Shown here: piece after piece, positions 15,634 through 24,334 of the stretch | How the letters are laid out: every line of letters starts with the position of its first letter | Numbering within the stretch: the stretch's first letter is position 1 | Assembly: GCA_050738155.1 (NCBI GenBank) | Contig: JBOHYW010000031.1 | Coordinates: forward strand, 1-25,374 | Origin: 66-474 sp050738155 | Lineage (GTDB): Bacteria; Pseudomonadota; Gammaproteobacteria; Xanthomonadales; Rhodanobacteraceae | Length of the DNA: 25,374 bases | Direction of reading: 5' to 3' | The notes under the pieces: generated by a model | What the model was told of the DNA's origin: nothing | Database searches by the model: none | Seen by the model: the letters and a program-made list of their open reading frames with translations, nothing else | Translations under genes and position numbers: made by a program

Positions 15634-16393
15634 GTCGGTAATGCCACTCTCGAAGATCGATTGCCATCAAACCGAAAACGCCATTTCGCAGTCCGACCGA
15701 GCGCAAGGCCGGGGTGTTTGCATCCAGAATCGACCGCAACATCGTTTGCGATGGTCCCGGTTTCGCGATATGGCTGCGCGCAGACTGCGCGCGCACTTGG
15801 ATTCGCATCGGATGAATGTCAAAAACTCGTAGCGCCCTCACGCCGGCAAGGACTACCGACAACATCAACGTTTTGGCGGATTGGCTACTACACCGGCTGC
15901 AGTATCGATCAATCGCGATCGTCGCTTGTACCGACTAGTGATAAACGGCACCTAAAGGGGACAAGCGACGTAACCATGACGTGAGCGATATTTTCGTAGC
16001 GCTGAATACGCACCGCGAGTGACACGGACGAACCACTATTCGCCGGTGACATTCTCCGGACACGAGCATTGCACTGCTGCATGACGCATTCTCCTTGCAT
16101 AGCCATGAAGACAGCATCAGCAGGCTTTGCAGGCGCCCGTCATGCGGACATGCAAAGGTTAATTGGGTGCTTTCCCACGCGGCGCGTGTGAAAAGTCGGG
16201 TGTCACAAGGCACATGCAGGAAGTCACGGACAAGACATGACAAGTGCAACCCAATGACACCCCGGTTCGATATTGAAAGATTCGAGACAGGCAATGCGCA
16301 TACGCGCCCGCTTGCTCCCGGGGCACGCGAGCAAGTCAATTTGATGAAGACAATCCGGCAAACCGTCGGAAACAACGGTTCGCATGCACGTGC
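15634..16393. other. Gene-free stretch between AraC gene and GGDEF gene
   Basis: About 760 bp in which I can support no gene. Frames on either strand lack ribosome-binding sites, family resemblance and the strong third-position GC bias of the real genes here. It presumably holds the AraC promoter near its left end and the 3' end of the GGDEF transcript near its right end. Confidence 0.55.
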
Positions 16394-18202
16394 TTACAGT
16401 CCGCGTTCCCGCGCACGATTGCGCAGCAGCATCTTGTCGGCGCGGCGGAGCGTCGATTCGATGGGCTCGCCGGCTTCGCGGATTGCCCAACCGAGCGAAA
16501 ACGCGACGGGCATGCCGTCATGCGCTGCGGCGGCGAGGCGGTCGGCCAGCTCGTGCACGCCGTCTTCGGTCGCATGCGGGATCACCACCGCAAACTCATC
16601 ACCGCCCAGGCGCACGACCGGATCGTTCGGGCCTGCGGTGTGGCCAAGCAGGTTGGCCAGTTCGCGCAACAACGCGTCGCCACGCTCGCGCCCCTCGCTG
16701 GCGTTGACCTGCCGGAAATAGTCGGCATCCACCATCACGCAACCCCACAGCTGGTCGCGCTCGGCGGCCCATGCGAATGCTTCCAGATAGCGACGGGTAT
16801 GGCAACCGGTCAGGGCATCGCGTTGGTTCTGATCGCGCATCCTGAGCTCGTAGCGATGACGCAGGGTGACGTCCTGCGCAGTACCGAGGACGTAAGGCAC
16901 GGGTTCGGCATCGGGGTAGCAGACGAAGTGGTACTGCCAGACGCGGCGCTCGCCGTTGCGCGCGGCGACGTGCAGCAATCCGGCGTCACGCTGCAGGCTG
17001 CGCACGCGTTCCATGTAATCATTCCAGGTCGCGCGGCCGTCTTCGGCCACGAAATCGGACAGCGTGCGCCCCAGCATGTCATCGCGGTCATACCCGAGCG
17101 CATCCGCCATGGTGGTATTGACCTTCAACAGGCGCCCTTCGAGGTCGTGCAGCCATACCATCGCGAGCCCCGATTCCACCAGATCCTCGTAGCGGGTGGT
17201 GCATTCGTCGAGCGCCGCGCGTGCGGCGCGTTCGCCCGAAATGTCGCGCACCAGCATCATCCGCGCCGGCACTTCCGCGTGCGGCAGATTGCCGATGTCG
17301 GTATACACGTCGAAGATTTCGCCGTCCGCCTTGCGGTGCCGCCACGCCAGGCTGCCGGGTGGCACGGCCTGCGTCACATGCCTGAAATATGCCCGCAAGC
17401 GATCGACCTCGTCACGCGCAAACAGTTCCGGCAACCGCATCCGCTGCATCTGCGAGCGGCTGTACCCGTAGCATTTTTCGGCTGCCGCGTTGGTCCTGAG
17501 GATGCGCAGGTCGGCGCTGGCGAACACCACCACCGGCAACGGGTTGGCGTCGAACCAGGCGCGCGTTTCGTCCGTGTAGCGCCGGGCCAGTTTCTGCAAT
17601 TCCAGTTCGTCGGTGATGTCGCGTGCCGCGCCGATCAGGCCCGCGACCCACCCGCGGGTGTCGTGCAATGGCCGTTTGGAAACCAGGAAGCTGCGCGCGC
17701 CGCCGTTGACCGTCTGCGTCTCCCGGAACATCGTGGGTAAATCGCGTTCGAGGCACACGCGGTCGTTTTCCTCGTACGCAAGCGCTTCGTCGCCCGCGCG
17801 CAGGGCATCATCGCGGCGGCCAATCACGTCGGCCGGACGGCGCCCGATCAAAGCCGCCGCGGCTTCGTTCACGAAGCGATAGCGATGCTGGCGGTCTTTC
17901 ACGAATACCGGGTCGTGCCCCTCACCCAGCACTTGCGCCAATTCGCCAAGACGGCGCAGGCACGACAGAATCTGGAACAACACCAAGCCGGCACCCGCCA
18001 GCGCCAGCAGCCCGGCAACCGCCAGCAACACACCGGCCCAACCGCCTGTCCACGCGCTCTTGCCCTGCGTAACCAGGACCGCGAGCACCACCGCCGGTAC
18101 CACCAGCAGGCCGATGCCCAGCCAGCCATACCAACGCAATGATGCCCGCGCGCCGGGGACGGCGTCGAGAATTCCATTCTGCCTTGCGCGAATACCCAAC
18201 AT
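16394..18202 (-). CDS. Membrane PAS-PAS-PAS-GGDEF protein, probable diguanylate cyclase with variant signature
   Basis: A 602-residue sensor protein. Two transmembrane helices (about 27-46 and 56-80) are followed by three PAS domains (about 90-200, 210-325, 335-450) and a GGDEF domain (about 455-602). The GGDEF motif itself is intact (533-537), as are Asp492/Asp494 for metal and Asp509 in the RGD segment. Two positions differ from the classical enzyme. The LTGLxNRR signature reads LTGCHTRR, so the guanine-contacting Asn (PleD N335) is Thr469. The inhibitory RxxD site reads GPND (524-527), so its Arg is missing. It should make c-di-GMP if active, without normal product inhibition. There is no EAL domain. 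ATG 18202 has a GGAG site just upstream. It stands 211 bp after arginase on the same strand. Confidence 0.93.
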   Translation of the reverse strand: MLGIRARQNGILDAVPGARASLRWYGWLGIGLLVVPAVVLAVLVTQGKSAWTGGWAGVLLAVAGLLALAGAGLVLFQILSCLRRLGELAQVLGEGHDPVFVKDRQHRYRFVNEAAAALIGRRPADVIGRRDDALRAGDEALAYEENDRVCLERDLPTMFRETQTVNGGARSFLVSKRPLHDTRGWVAGLIGAARDITDELELQKLARRYTDETRAWFDANPLPVVVFASADLRILRTNAAAEKCYGYSRSQMQRMRLPELFARDEVDRLRAYFRHVTQAVPPGSLAWRHRKADGEIFDVYTDIGNLPHAEVPARMMLVRDISGERAARAALDECTTRYEDLVESGLAMVWLHDLEGRLLKVNTTMADALGYDRDDMLGRTLSDFVAEDGRATWNDYMERVRSLQRDAGLLHVAARNGERRVWQYHFVCYPDAEPVPYVLGTAQDVTLRHRYELRMRDQNQRDALTGCHTRRYLEAFAWAAERDQLWGCVMVDADYFRQVNASEGRERGDALLRELANLLGHTAGPNDPVVRLGGDEFAVVIPHATEDGVHELADRLAAAAHDGMPVAFSLGWAIREAGEPIESTLRRADKMLLRNRARERGL

Positions 18203-18413
18203 GTCTCCGGCACACCTTCACGAACCGCTCACATTCGCGGCGCTCACGCCAACAAGTGCAAGAGCCATGCACAAACCGGCACCGGGGCGGGCCCGGTCAC
18301 AGTTGTTGACCAGCCGGACGGCAAATTATTGACGAATATCTCAGATCAGACGTGAAGTATCCACGGTTTGGCAGCACCGGTCAGGGAAGACGGGGATCGG
18401 CAGGGCGGCGATT

Positions 18414-19337
18414 TCACGCCCGCATCAAGGTAGATTTTCCGAACAGGCTCTCGACCAGGTCCACCACCAGTTCGGCGGTGCGGTTGTGCTCGTCCAGCGC
18501 AGGGTTCAATTCCATGATGTCGAGCGACGCCATGCGCCCGGTATCCGCGATCATCTCCATGCACAGTTGTGCTTCGCGGTAATTGGGCCCACCAGGTATC
18601 GTGGTACCGACCGCCGGGGCAATCGAGGGGTCGAGGAAATCGACATCGAAACTGACGTGCAGGTGGGTTTCGTCGTCGAGACCTGCAAGCGCCTGTTCCA
18701 TCACCGACCGCATCCCGACCTCGTCGATGTAGCGCATGTCGAAGATTTCGAGACCAACCTCGTGCACCAGCTTCTTCTCGTTGTTGTCGACCGAGCGAAT
18801 GCCGATCTGCCGAACGGCCTTCGGTGAAATCGCGGGAACGCTGCCGCTCAGTTCGATCAATTCACGCGGCCCATGCCCGCACAGACAGGCGACCGGCATG
18901 CCATGGATGTTCCCGGACGGGCTTATCTGGGCGGTGTTGAAATCGGAGTGTGCGTCCAGCCACAGCACCCGCAGTTTGCGATCGTGCGTACGACAATGCC
19001 GAGCCACCGCGCTGATCGAACCCATCGCAAGGCAGTGATCGCCGCCCATCAGGATCGGCATGCGCCCCGCTTCGAGTTCCGCCGCCTCGGCATCCGCCAC
19101 CGCACGGGTCCAGGCGACCACCTGTTCGAAATGCCGATAACCGTTCTCGGGCGGCAACCAGGGATTCTGCGGGCCGGCCAGGTTCCCGCGGTCGGCGACA
19201 TCCATGCCGCGCGCCGCAAGCGCCTGCGGCAGTCCGGCCACCCGCAGTGCCTCGGGCCCCATCGAGGCACCACGATCACCGGCGCCGATGTCGGTCGGGG
19301 CACCGATCAGGGAAAGGGATCTCGCTTGACTGCTCAC
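18414..19337 (-). CDS. rocF: Arginase
   Basis: Hydrolyses L-arginine to ornithine and urea with a binuclear manganese centre. In the 307-residue product all metal ligands are visible: His101 (GGDHC), Asp128, His130 and Asp132 (DAHSDFNT), Asp231 and Asp233 (SFDVDFLDP). SGNIHGMPVA, GGPNYREAQ and Glu276 (LDIMELNP) are the arginase rather than agmatinase pattern. The usual GGDHS is GGDHC here, a mild change next to a ligand. Length fits bacterial arginase (about 300). The start is GTG at 19337 with GAGGTGAT upstream. No ornithine or arginine genes adjoin it; it lies 64 bp after a HPt gene and may share its transcript. Confidence 0.95.
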   Translation of the reverse strand: MSSQARSLSLIGAPTDIGAGDRGASMGPEALRVAGLPQALAARGMDVADRGNLAGPQNPWLPPENGYRHFEQVVAWTRAVADAEAAELEAGRMPILMGGDHCLAMGSISAVARHCRTHDRKLRVLWLDAHSDFNTAQISPSGNIHGMPVACLCGHGPRELIELSGSVPAISPKAVRQIGIRSVDNNEKKLVHEVGLEIFDMRYIDEVGMRSVMEQALAGLDDETHLHVSFDVDFLDPSIAPAVGTTIPGGPNYREAQLCMEMIADTGRMASLDIMELNPALDEHNRTAELVVDLVESLFGKSTLMRA

Positions 19338-19401
19338 GCGCCATCACCTCGTCATTTGAATCCACAAGGATAACGCGCGCTCGCCGCTGCAGCCAATCCG
19401 C

Positions 19402-19743
19402 TCAACCGGCCTCGATGGCGGCATCCAGCGCCGACTGCAAGCGCGCCACCGGCACGCTTGCGACCGCACGCGCGCGGCACGGCGGATGATCCGACAACAG
19501 CAGGTCCAGGTTACGAGCCGCCTGGCCCATGGCTTCGAGACCGTAGCATGGCGCCGAACCCGACAAGTTGTGGGCGACCTCACGCAAGCGTTGCCACGGC
19601 GTTTCATCGCCAGCGTCGGCGCAGTTGCGCCAGGCATCCGCAAGCGCCGCCTGGCGCGCCGGCAACCCATCCAGGAATCGGCGACACAGGGCCGCCACCT
19701 GGGCTTCGAACTCGGTCTGCCGGGAATCCGGATTGGTTTCCAT
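19402..19743 (-). CDS. Orphan HPt (histidine phosphotransfer) protein
   Basis: A 113-residue single-domain protein. REVAHNLSGSAPCYGLEAMGQAARNLDLLL is the HPt signature, with His58 as the phosphate-accepting residue. The family usually has HxLKGS; here the Lys is Ser (HNLSGS), which may affect partner choice or phosphate stability. The rest is helical and Ala/Arg-rich. HPt proteins pass phosphoryl groups between hybrid histidine kinases and response regulators; neither is in this window, so its partners are elsewhere. It lies directly upstream of arginase on the same strand, and divergently from the antiporter gene. Confidence 0.85.
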   Translation of the reverse strand: METNPDSRQTEFEAQVAALCRRFLDGLPARQAALADAWRNCADAGDETPWQRLREVAHNLSGSAPCYGLEAMGQAARNLDLLLSDHPPCRARAVASVPVARLQSALDAAIEAG

Positions 19744-19944
19744 GGGTTGCCTTCGGTTTCCGTTCTCGCGACTTCAGGATACCGCTGACAGTCTGACTCG
19801 AACAGACGGCTCTCGCAACAACTGCAACCGATTCGGGCGCTGGTCTTTCGCTGCCCGGTTGGCGTCCGTTTCAAGGTGGCAACTTCGACGGTCGCCAGAC
19901 CTCCCGCAGGCAGCGGCAAGTCCGTACCCACGTAAGCTACGCGG

Positions 19945-21582
19945 ATGACGGCGATCGAACTTGTATTGGTGATGCTGCTCGCGGTAATCGTCAGCGGCTA
20001 TCTGGTGCGTGCCCTGCCCATCTCGCTGCCGTTGCCGATCGTGCAGATTGGCTTGGGCGGCATCATCGCCGGCGTGTTGCACCACGGCGTCACATTGCAG
20101 CCGGCGGTCTTCTTCCTGCTGTTCCTGCCACCGTTGCTGTTTCTGGACGGCTGGCGTATTCCCAAGGACGGCCTGTTGCGCGACAAAGGCACGATCCTGC
20201 AACTGGCGCTGGGTCTGGTGGTGTTCACGGTGATCGGTGCGGGTTACCTGATCCACCTGCTGATCCCGGTGATGCCGCTGGCAGTCGCGTTTGCGCTGGC
20301 CGCGGTGATTTCGCCGACCGACCCGGTGGCGGTGTCTTCGATCGCAGCGCGTGCACCCGTACCGCGGCGGCTGATGCACATCCTCGAAGGCGAATCGCTG
20401 CTCAATGATGCATCGGGCCTGGTCTGCTTCCAGTTTGCGGTCGCCGCGGCCCTGACCGGATCGTTCTCACTGGGTTCGGCGGCACTGACGTTCCTGTGGG
20501 TGGCGCTGGCCGGACTGGCCAGCGGGCTGGCGTTCACGGCGCTCGTCGCATTCGTGCAGCAATGGCTGACGCGTCGCTTCGGGGAAGCGGGCGGCTCACC
20601 GATCCTGGTCAATCTGCTGATTCCATTCGGCGCGTATCTGGTGGCCGAACAGTTGCACGCATCCGGCATCCTCGCCGCCGTCGCGGCGGGCATCGCAATG
20701 AGCTATGTGGAGCTGACCGGCCGCAGCATGGCCCGTACCCGCATCGAGCGCACCGCGGTCTGGAACACCGTCCAGTTCACGCTGAACGGCATCATGTTCG
20801 TGCTGCTCGGGGAGCAATTGCCGGACATCCTGCAAGGTGCCATTGCGACGGTGCATGAAAGCGGCCACCGCAGCCCCTGGTGGCTGGCGTTGTACGCGGT
20901 GGCAACGACGGCCGGCCTGGCCCTGCTGCGCTTCGCCTGGGTATGGCTGTCGCTGCGGCTGAGTCTGCTGCGCCGCCGCTACACCGGCGAGGACGCGAAA
21001 GCTCCGAGTTTACGCCTGATTCTCGCAACGTCGTTGGCGGGAGTGCGCGGCGCGGTCACGCTCGCGGGCATCCTGACGTTGCCGCTGCTGATGCCGGACG
21101 GCAGCCCGTTCCCCGTGCGTGGTCTGGCCGTGTTTCTGGCCGCGTCAGTGATCGTGCTGTCGTTGCTGGGCGCAAGCGTCGGCTTGCCAAGATTGCTGAA
21201 GGGACTGGAACTCCCGCGCGAACCGGCCCGACAACGGGAAGAAGACCATGCGCGCGCGGCGGCGGCCAGCGCCGCGATCGAGTCGGTCAGGCAGGCCCAG
21301 CAGGCAATCCAGCAACAGACGCCTCCAGCCGAAGCGGAAGTCTGCGCGGACGCAGCACGCCGGGTGATCGCGATCTATCAACGCCGCGTCAACGAAGGTG
21401 AATCCGGGGTCGAGGCCACCCACTTGCGCCAGTCCGACGCCATGGAACGCAAGCTGCGTCTGGCCGGACTACGCGGAGAACGTTCGGAGATCCTCGACTT
21501 GGCCCGGAGTCGCCGGATTTCGGATGAAACCGCCCGGCGGCTGGTACGCGAAATCGATCTGCTCGAGACGATTTATCGCTGA
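19945..21582 (+). CDS. CPA1-family Na+/H+ antiporter
   Basis: Inner-membrane cation/proton antiporter of 545 residues. About 11-12 hydrophobic segments fill residues 1-425. The ion-binding elements are present: SPTDPVAV with Asp126, and EGESLLNDASGL with the Asn154-Asp155 pair typical of electroneutral CPA1 exchangers. LAGVRGAVTLAGILTLP (about 362-378) is another CPA1 hallmark. A hydrophilic Gln/Arg/Glu-rich C-terminal tail (about 427-545) is probably cytoplasmic and regulatory, as in YjcE/NhaP-like proteins. It may move Na+ or K+, which cannot be told. The start ATG 19945 has a weak ribosome-binding site. Monocistronic: it is divergent from the HPt gene and convergent with the DoxX gene. Confidence 0.94.
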   Translation: MTAIELVLVMLLAVIVSGYLVRALPISLPLPIVQIGLGGIIAGVLHHGVTLQPAVFFLLFLPPLLFLDGWRIPKDGLLRDKGTILQLALGLVVFTVIGAGYLIHLLIPVMPLAVAFALAAVISPTDPVAVSSIAARAPVPRRLMHILEGESLLNDASGLVCFQFAVAAALTGSFSLGSAALTFLWVALAGLASGLAFTALVAFVQQWLTRRFGEAGGSPILVNLLIPFGAYLVAEQLHASGILAAVAAGIAMSYVELTGRSMARTRIERTAVWNTVQFTLNGIMFVLLGEQLPDILQGAIATVHESGHRSPWWLALYAVATTAGLALLRFAWVWLSLRLSLLRRRYTGEDAKAPSLRLILATSLAGVRGAVTLAGILTLPLLMPDGSPFPVRGLAVFLAASVIVLSLLGASVGLPRLLKGLELPREPARQREEDHARAAAASAAIESVRQAQQAIQQQTPPAEAEVCADAARRVIAIYQRRVNEGESGVEATHLRQSDAMERKLRLAGLRGERSEILDLARSRRISDETARRLVREIDLLETIYR

Positions 21583-21658
21583 CCGGTTTGGTTGGCAACT
21601 GCAGCCGGTGCACGCGCAGCAGGCGATCGCCCCGCCCGGCTCCATCGACCCGAACACG

Positions 21659-22087
21659 CTACTCGCGATCAATCGAATACCGGCCCGGCCCGGTAATGCA
21701 CATCAGCAGAAACCCACCCGTGATCGAGACGTTCTTGTAGAAGTTGACCATGTTCGCGATGTGGGCGCCGCCGGTCATCGTCCAGTAATGGTGGCCAATG
21801 AAGGCCGTCGCGAGCGTGTATACGGCCAGCAGCAGTGCCAGCGGTCGCGTGAGGAAACCGAGCACGACCGCAATACCGACGAAGAACTCGATGATCACCG
21901 CCACGATCGCGGCGACCGTCGGGATCGGCAACCCTGCGCCTGCCATTTCCCCCACCGCGCCGGAAAATCCGGTCAGCTTGCCCCATCCGGCCCCCACGAA
22001 CAGGATCACCATCAGGATGCGTGCCACCAGCAGCAACTCGTCTTTGCGGTTCTCGAACAGTGTTGTATAGCGCGTTGCATAACGCAT
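21659..22087 (-). CDS. DoxX-family membrane protein
   Basis: A 142-residue inner-membrane protein with four hydrophobic helices: LLLVARILMVILFVGAGWGKL, IPTVAAIVAVIIEFFVGIAVVLGF, PLALLLAVYTLATAFIGHHYW and ITGGFLLMCITG. GAGWGKLTGF and the F.K(N) segment (ANMVNFYKNVSITGGFLLM) are typical of the DoxX/YphA group. The function is not settled; family members have been tied to redox stress and quinone-linked oxidation. A good GAGGAGGGG site precedes ATG 22087. It is convergent with the antiporter gene, and a 270-bp gap with a palindromic repeat lies upstream. Confidence 0.92.
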   Translation of the reverse strand: MRYATRYTTLFENRKDELLLVARILMVILFVGAGWGKLTGFSGAVGEMAGAGLPIPTVAAIVAVIIEFFVGIAVVLGFLTRPLALLLAVYTLATAFIGHHYWTMTGGAHIANMVNFYKNVSITGGFLLMCITGPGRYSIDRE

Positions 22088-22221
22088 GGTCGTCCCCTCC
22101 TCGTCAGGTTGGACTCGGGCTTCGATCGCACGGCGGCGAAAGCACTTGTCTGGCCGCCATATCTGTCTTGCAGGCTGAGGTGAGCGGCTTCATGCGAACC
22201 CCAGCGCCTTGCCCCGCCCGT

Positions 22222-22256
22222 GTTGGGCTTCGCCGATGAAGCCGGCTCAGCCCAAC
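22222..22256. repeat. Palindromic interspersed repeat
   Basis: GTTGGGCT (22222-22229) pairs with AGCCCAAC (22249-22256). An alternative inner stem GGCTTC/GAAGCC (22226-22231, 22238-22243) also exists. TTGGGCTTCGCC...AGCCCAAC units of this kind are common intergenic repeats in Xanthomonadales. It lies after the dehydrogenase gene and before doxX, both on the minus strand, and could act as a terminator. Confidence 0.6.
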
Positions 22257-22357
22257 CTACTCGCTGGCCGCCATCCGCCGCGGATACCCGCAGCGTCGGC
22301 GCATCATACGCGTTTAGCGAGCAAAACCTGAGTTCCCCTTATACGCCACGCCCGGTT

Positions 22358-23728
22358 CTACATTTCCGCTTTGCCAACAGAAGTGGTGGGCGCCGCACCG
22401 GACGTGGTTGGCGTCGCCGGTTTCACTGCCGCAGACGACGCGTTGGGCGTCACTCGCCAGATCGTGTTCGACAGGTCGTCGGCGACGATCAGCGCGCCGC
22501 GCGGATCGACGGTCACCCCAACCGGGCGGCCGCGGGTCAGACCATCACTACCGCGAAAGCCGGTCACGAAGTCGCTGGGGTCACCGGCGGGACGGCCGTC
22601 GCGGAACGGCACGAACACCACCTTGTAGCCGACGGGGTTGGAGCGGTTCCAACTGCCATGCTCGCCGACGAACACGCCGTTTGCGAATTTGGGACCCATC
22701 GCGGGCGACGAGAACGCGACGCCGAGCGCAGCCACGTGCGAGCCGAGGCTGTAGTCGGGAACGATTGCCGATGCGACCTTCTCCGGGTTTTGCGGCTGCG
22801 CGCGCGGATCGACGTGCTGGCCCCAGTAGCTCCAGGGCCAGCCGTAGAACCCGCCCTCGCGCACCGAAGTGAGGTAATCGGGCACCAGGTTGGGGCCGAG
22901 TTCGTCGCGCTCGTTCACCACCGCCCACAGGGTGCCCGTGCCGGGCTGGATCGCGAGTGCGGTGGGATTGCGCAAACCGGTGGCGTAGGCGCGATGCATC
23001 CCGGTCTGCGCGTCGATTTGCCATATCCGTGCGCGATCGACTTCGGCGGTCATGCCGCGCTCGGTGATGTTGCTGTTCGAGCCGATGCCGACGTAGAGAT
23101 AACGCCCGTCCGCGCTGGCGGCGAGCGCCTTGGTCCAGTGGTGGTTGATCGCCGACGGCAAGTCGGTGACCTTGACCGGCTTGCCGTTGGCATGGGTCTG
23201 GCCGACGGTGTAGTGAAATTTCAACAAGGCGTCCTGATCGGTGACGTAGAGCGTGTCGCCGACCAGCGCGAGTCCGTAGGGCGCGTTGAGGTTTTTGGCG
23301 AACACGGTCTTCAATTCGTAGGTGCCGTCTCCATCCGCATCGCGCAGCAGGGTCAGGCGATTGCCGCCCTTGACCGGGCTGGTGCCCTTGGCCTTGATGT
23401 AGCCGGCGATCACGTCCTTCGGTTTCAGCTTCGGCGCGTTGCCACCGCGGCCTTCGGCCACCAGGATGTCGCCGTTCGGCAGCACCAGCGTCTGGCGCGG
23501 GATGCGAAGGCCGGTGGCGATCGCCTTGATCGTGTAGCCCTGCGGCACTGTCGGCAGCCGGTCGCCCCATGCGGCCGGCTTGGCGATCGTCATGTGGGGC
23601 AGCAGACCGCGCTGCTGGGCGGGAAGTTGCGGACTGGCGCCGTATTGCTCCGGAGGCGCATTGCCGCCGCCGCAACCACCGAGCAACACCGCGAGCAGAA
23701 TGGTTGCCGACAGACTCAGGCACTTCAT
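22358..23728 (-). CDS. PQQ-type sorbosone/glucose dehydrogenase-family lipoprotein
   Basis: A 456-residue exported lipoprotein (lipobox LLGGC, Cys19) with a six-bladed beta-propeller of the glucose/sorbosone dehydrogenase family. Motifs seen include PRQTLVLPNGDILVAEGRGG, NAPYGLALVGDTLYVTD, YLYVGIGSNSN, ATGLRNPTALAIQPGTGTLWAVVNERDELG, FYGWPWSYWGQ, VFVGEHGSWNRS and PVGVTVDPRGALIVADDLSNTIWRV. In this family a PQQ cofactor sits in the propeller centre and oxidises sugars in the periplasm; whether this member binds PQQ cannot be told, and no pqq genes are near. A Thr/Ala/Pro-rich tail ends the protein. Its ATG overlaps the stop of the DUF2231 gene by four bases, so the two are translationally coupled. 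Confidence 0.9.
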   Translation of the reverse strand: MKCLSLSATILLAVLLGGCGGGNAPPEQYGASPQLPAQQRGLLPHMTIAKPAAWGDRLPTVPQGYTIKAIATGLRIPRQTLVLPNGDILVAEGRGGNAPKLKPKDVIAGYIKAKGTSPVKGGNRLTLLRDADGDGTYELKTVFAKNLNAPYGLALVGDTLYVTDQDALLKFHYTVGQTHANGKPVKVTDLPSAINHHWTKALAASADGRYLYVGIGSNSNITERGMTAEVDRARIWQIDAQTGMHRAYATGLRNPTALAIQPGTGTLWAVVNERDELGPNLVPDYLTSVREGGFYGWPWSYWGQHVDPRAQPQNPEKVASAIVPDYSLGSHVAALGVAFSSPAMGPKFANGVFVGEHGSWNRSNPVGYKVVFVPFRDGRPAGDPSDFVTGFRGSDGLTRGRPVGVTVDPRGALIVADDLSNTIWRVTPNASSAAVKPATPTTSGAAPTTSVGKAEM

Positions 23729-24147
23729 GGCTCACCTCCGGCACGCATCCCGGCAAACGCGATCCACAGCGGCACGCAGGCCAGCACCACCACGATTATC
23801 GACAGCACGAGGCCGCCCGGCATGGTCGCAAACGCATCCCGTGCATGCACCAGCTCGTCGATGAAGCCCAATATCCAGGTCGCCAGCAGCAACAGCGCAT
23901 AGACCACGGGCCACGCACGCCAGCGGGTACGGAACAATTCGACGATCGCGCACAAGAATGCGAACGCCCCGACGACCAAGCCTCCGGCGAGCAGCCACGA
24001 CGAGAAGTTGTTCCACTGGATCTGATAGCTGCGGAAGTAAGCGATGTCGCTCAGCAGTGCGCCGAGGAACAGCGCAATGGCCCCGGCCAGCAGGACCGCA
24101 TTGAGGGGATGCAGCGCCCAGCGTGTCCGTTCGACGATGACAGCCAT
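23725..24147 (-). CDS. DUF2231-type four-helix membrane protein
   Basis: A 140-residue membrane protein starting at ATG 24147 behind a clear GGAGG site; a longer open frame to 24303 lacks one. HPLNAVLLAGAIALFLGALLSDIAYF is the typical DUF2231 opening (an HP motif before the first helix). Three more helices follow (about 50-70, 80-97, 111-131). Some members of this family are proposed to carry electrons or haem, which would suit its coupling to the sugar dehydrogenase; that is inference. The stop and the next gene's start share ATGA (23725-23728). Confidence 0.85.
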   Translation of the reverse strand: MAVIVERTRWALHPLNAVLLAGAIALFLGALLSDIAYFRSYQIQWNNFSSWLLAGGLVVGAFAFLCAIVELFRTRWRAWPVVYALLLLATWILGFIDELVHARDAFATMPGGLVLSIIVVVLACVPLWIAFAGMRAGGEP

Positions 24148-24334
24148 GAGAAGATCCTCCTGACGAATCGTGCGACCGCGCGGGATCAGGTTACAACAAC
24201 CGAGTCGCCTTAGAGGTCGATCACCTCGCAAGCGAGTCGATCGTGATTCTTCGATTCGGATGACCAAGCCGATGGACAGTACCGCTGCCGACCACGCGCG
24301 CATGTGAACCGGCTTGGTGCCGAGCCATTGCGAC

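Noticed and set aside
15935..16375. Minus-strand frame of 146 codons between the AraC and GGDEF genes
   Set aside because: No ribosome-binding site, unusual Cys/Ser content, no domain resemblance, and codon use unlike neighbouring genes.
18295..18311. GGTCA-N7-TGACC dyad between the arginase and GGDEF genes
   Set aside because: The stem is only 5 bp with no U-tract and no repeat elsewhere; such short dyads are expected by chance.
22220..23902. Plus-strand open frame of 560 codons opposite the sorbosone dehydrogenase gene
   Set aside because: It is the mirror of a real gene in GC-rich sequence; there is no ribosome-binding site, no domain, and it crosses a gene boundary.
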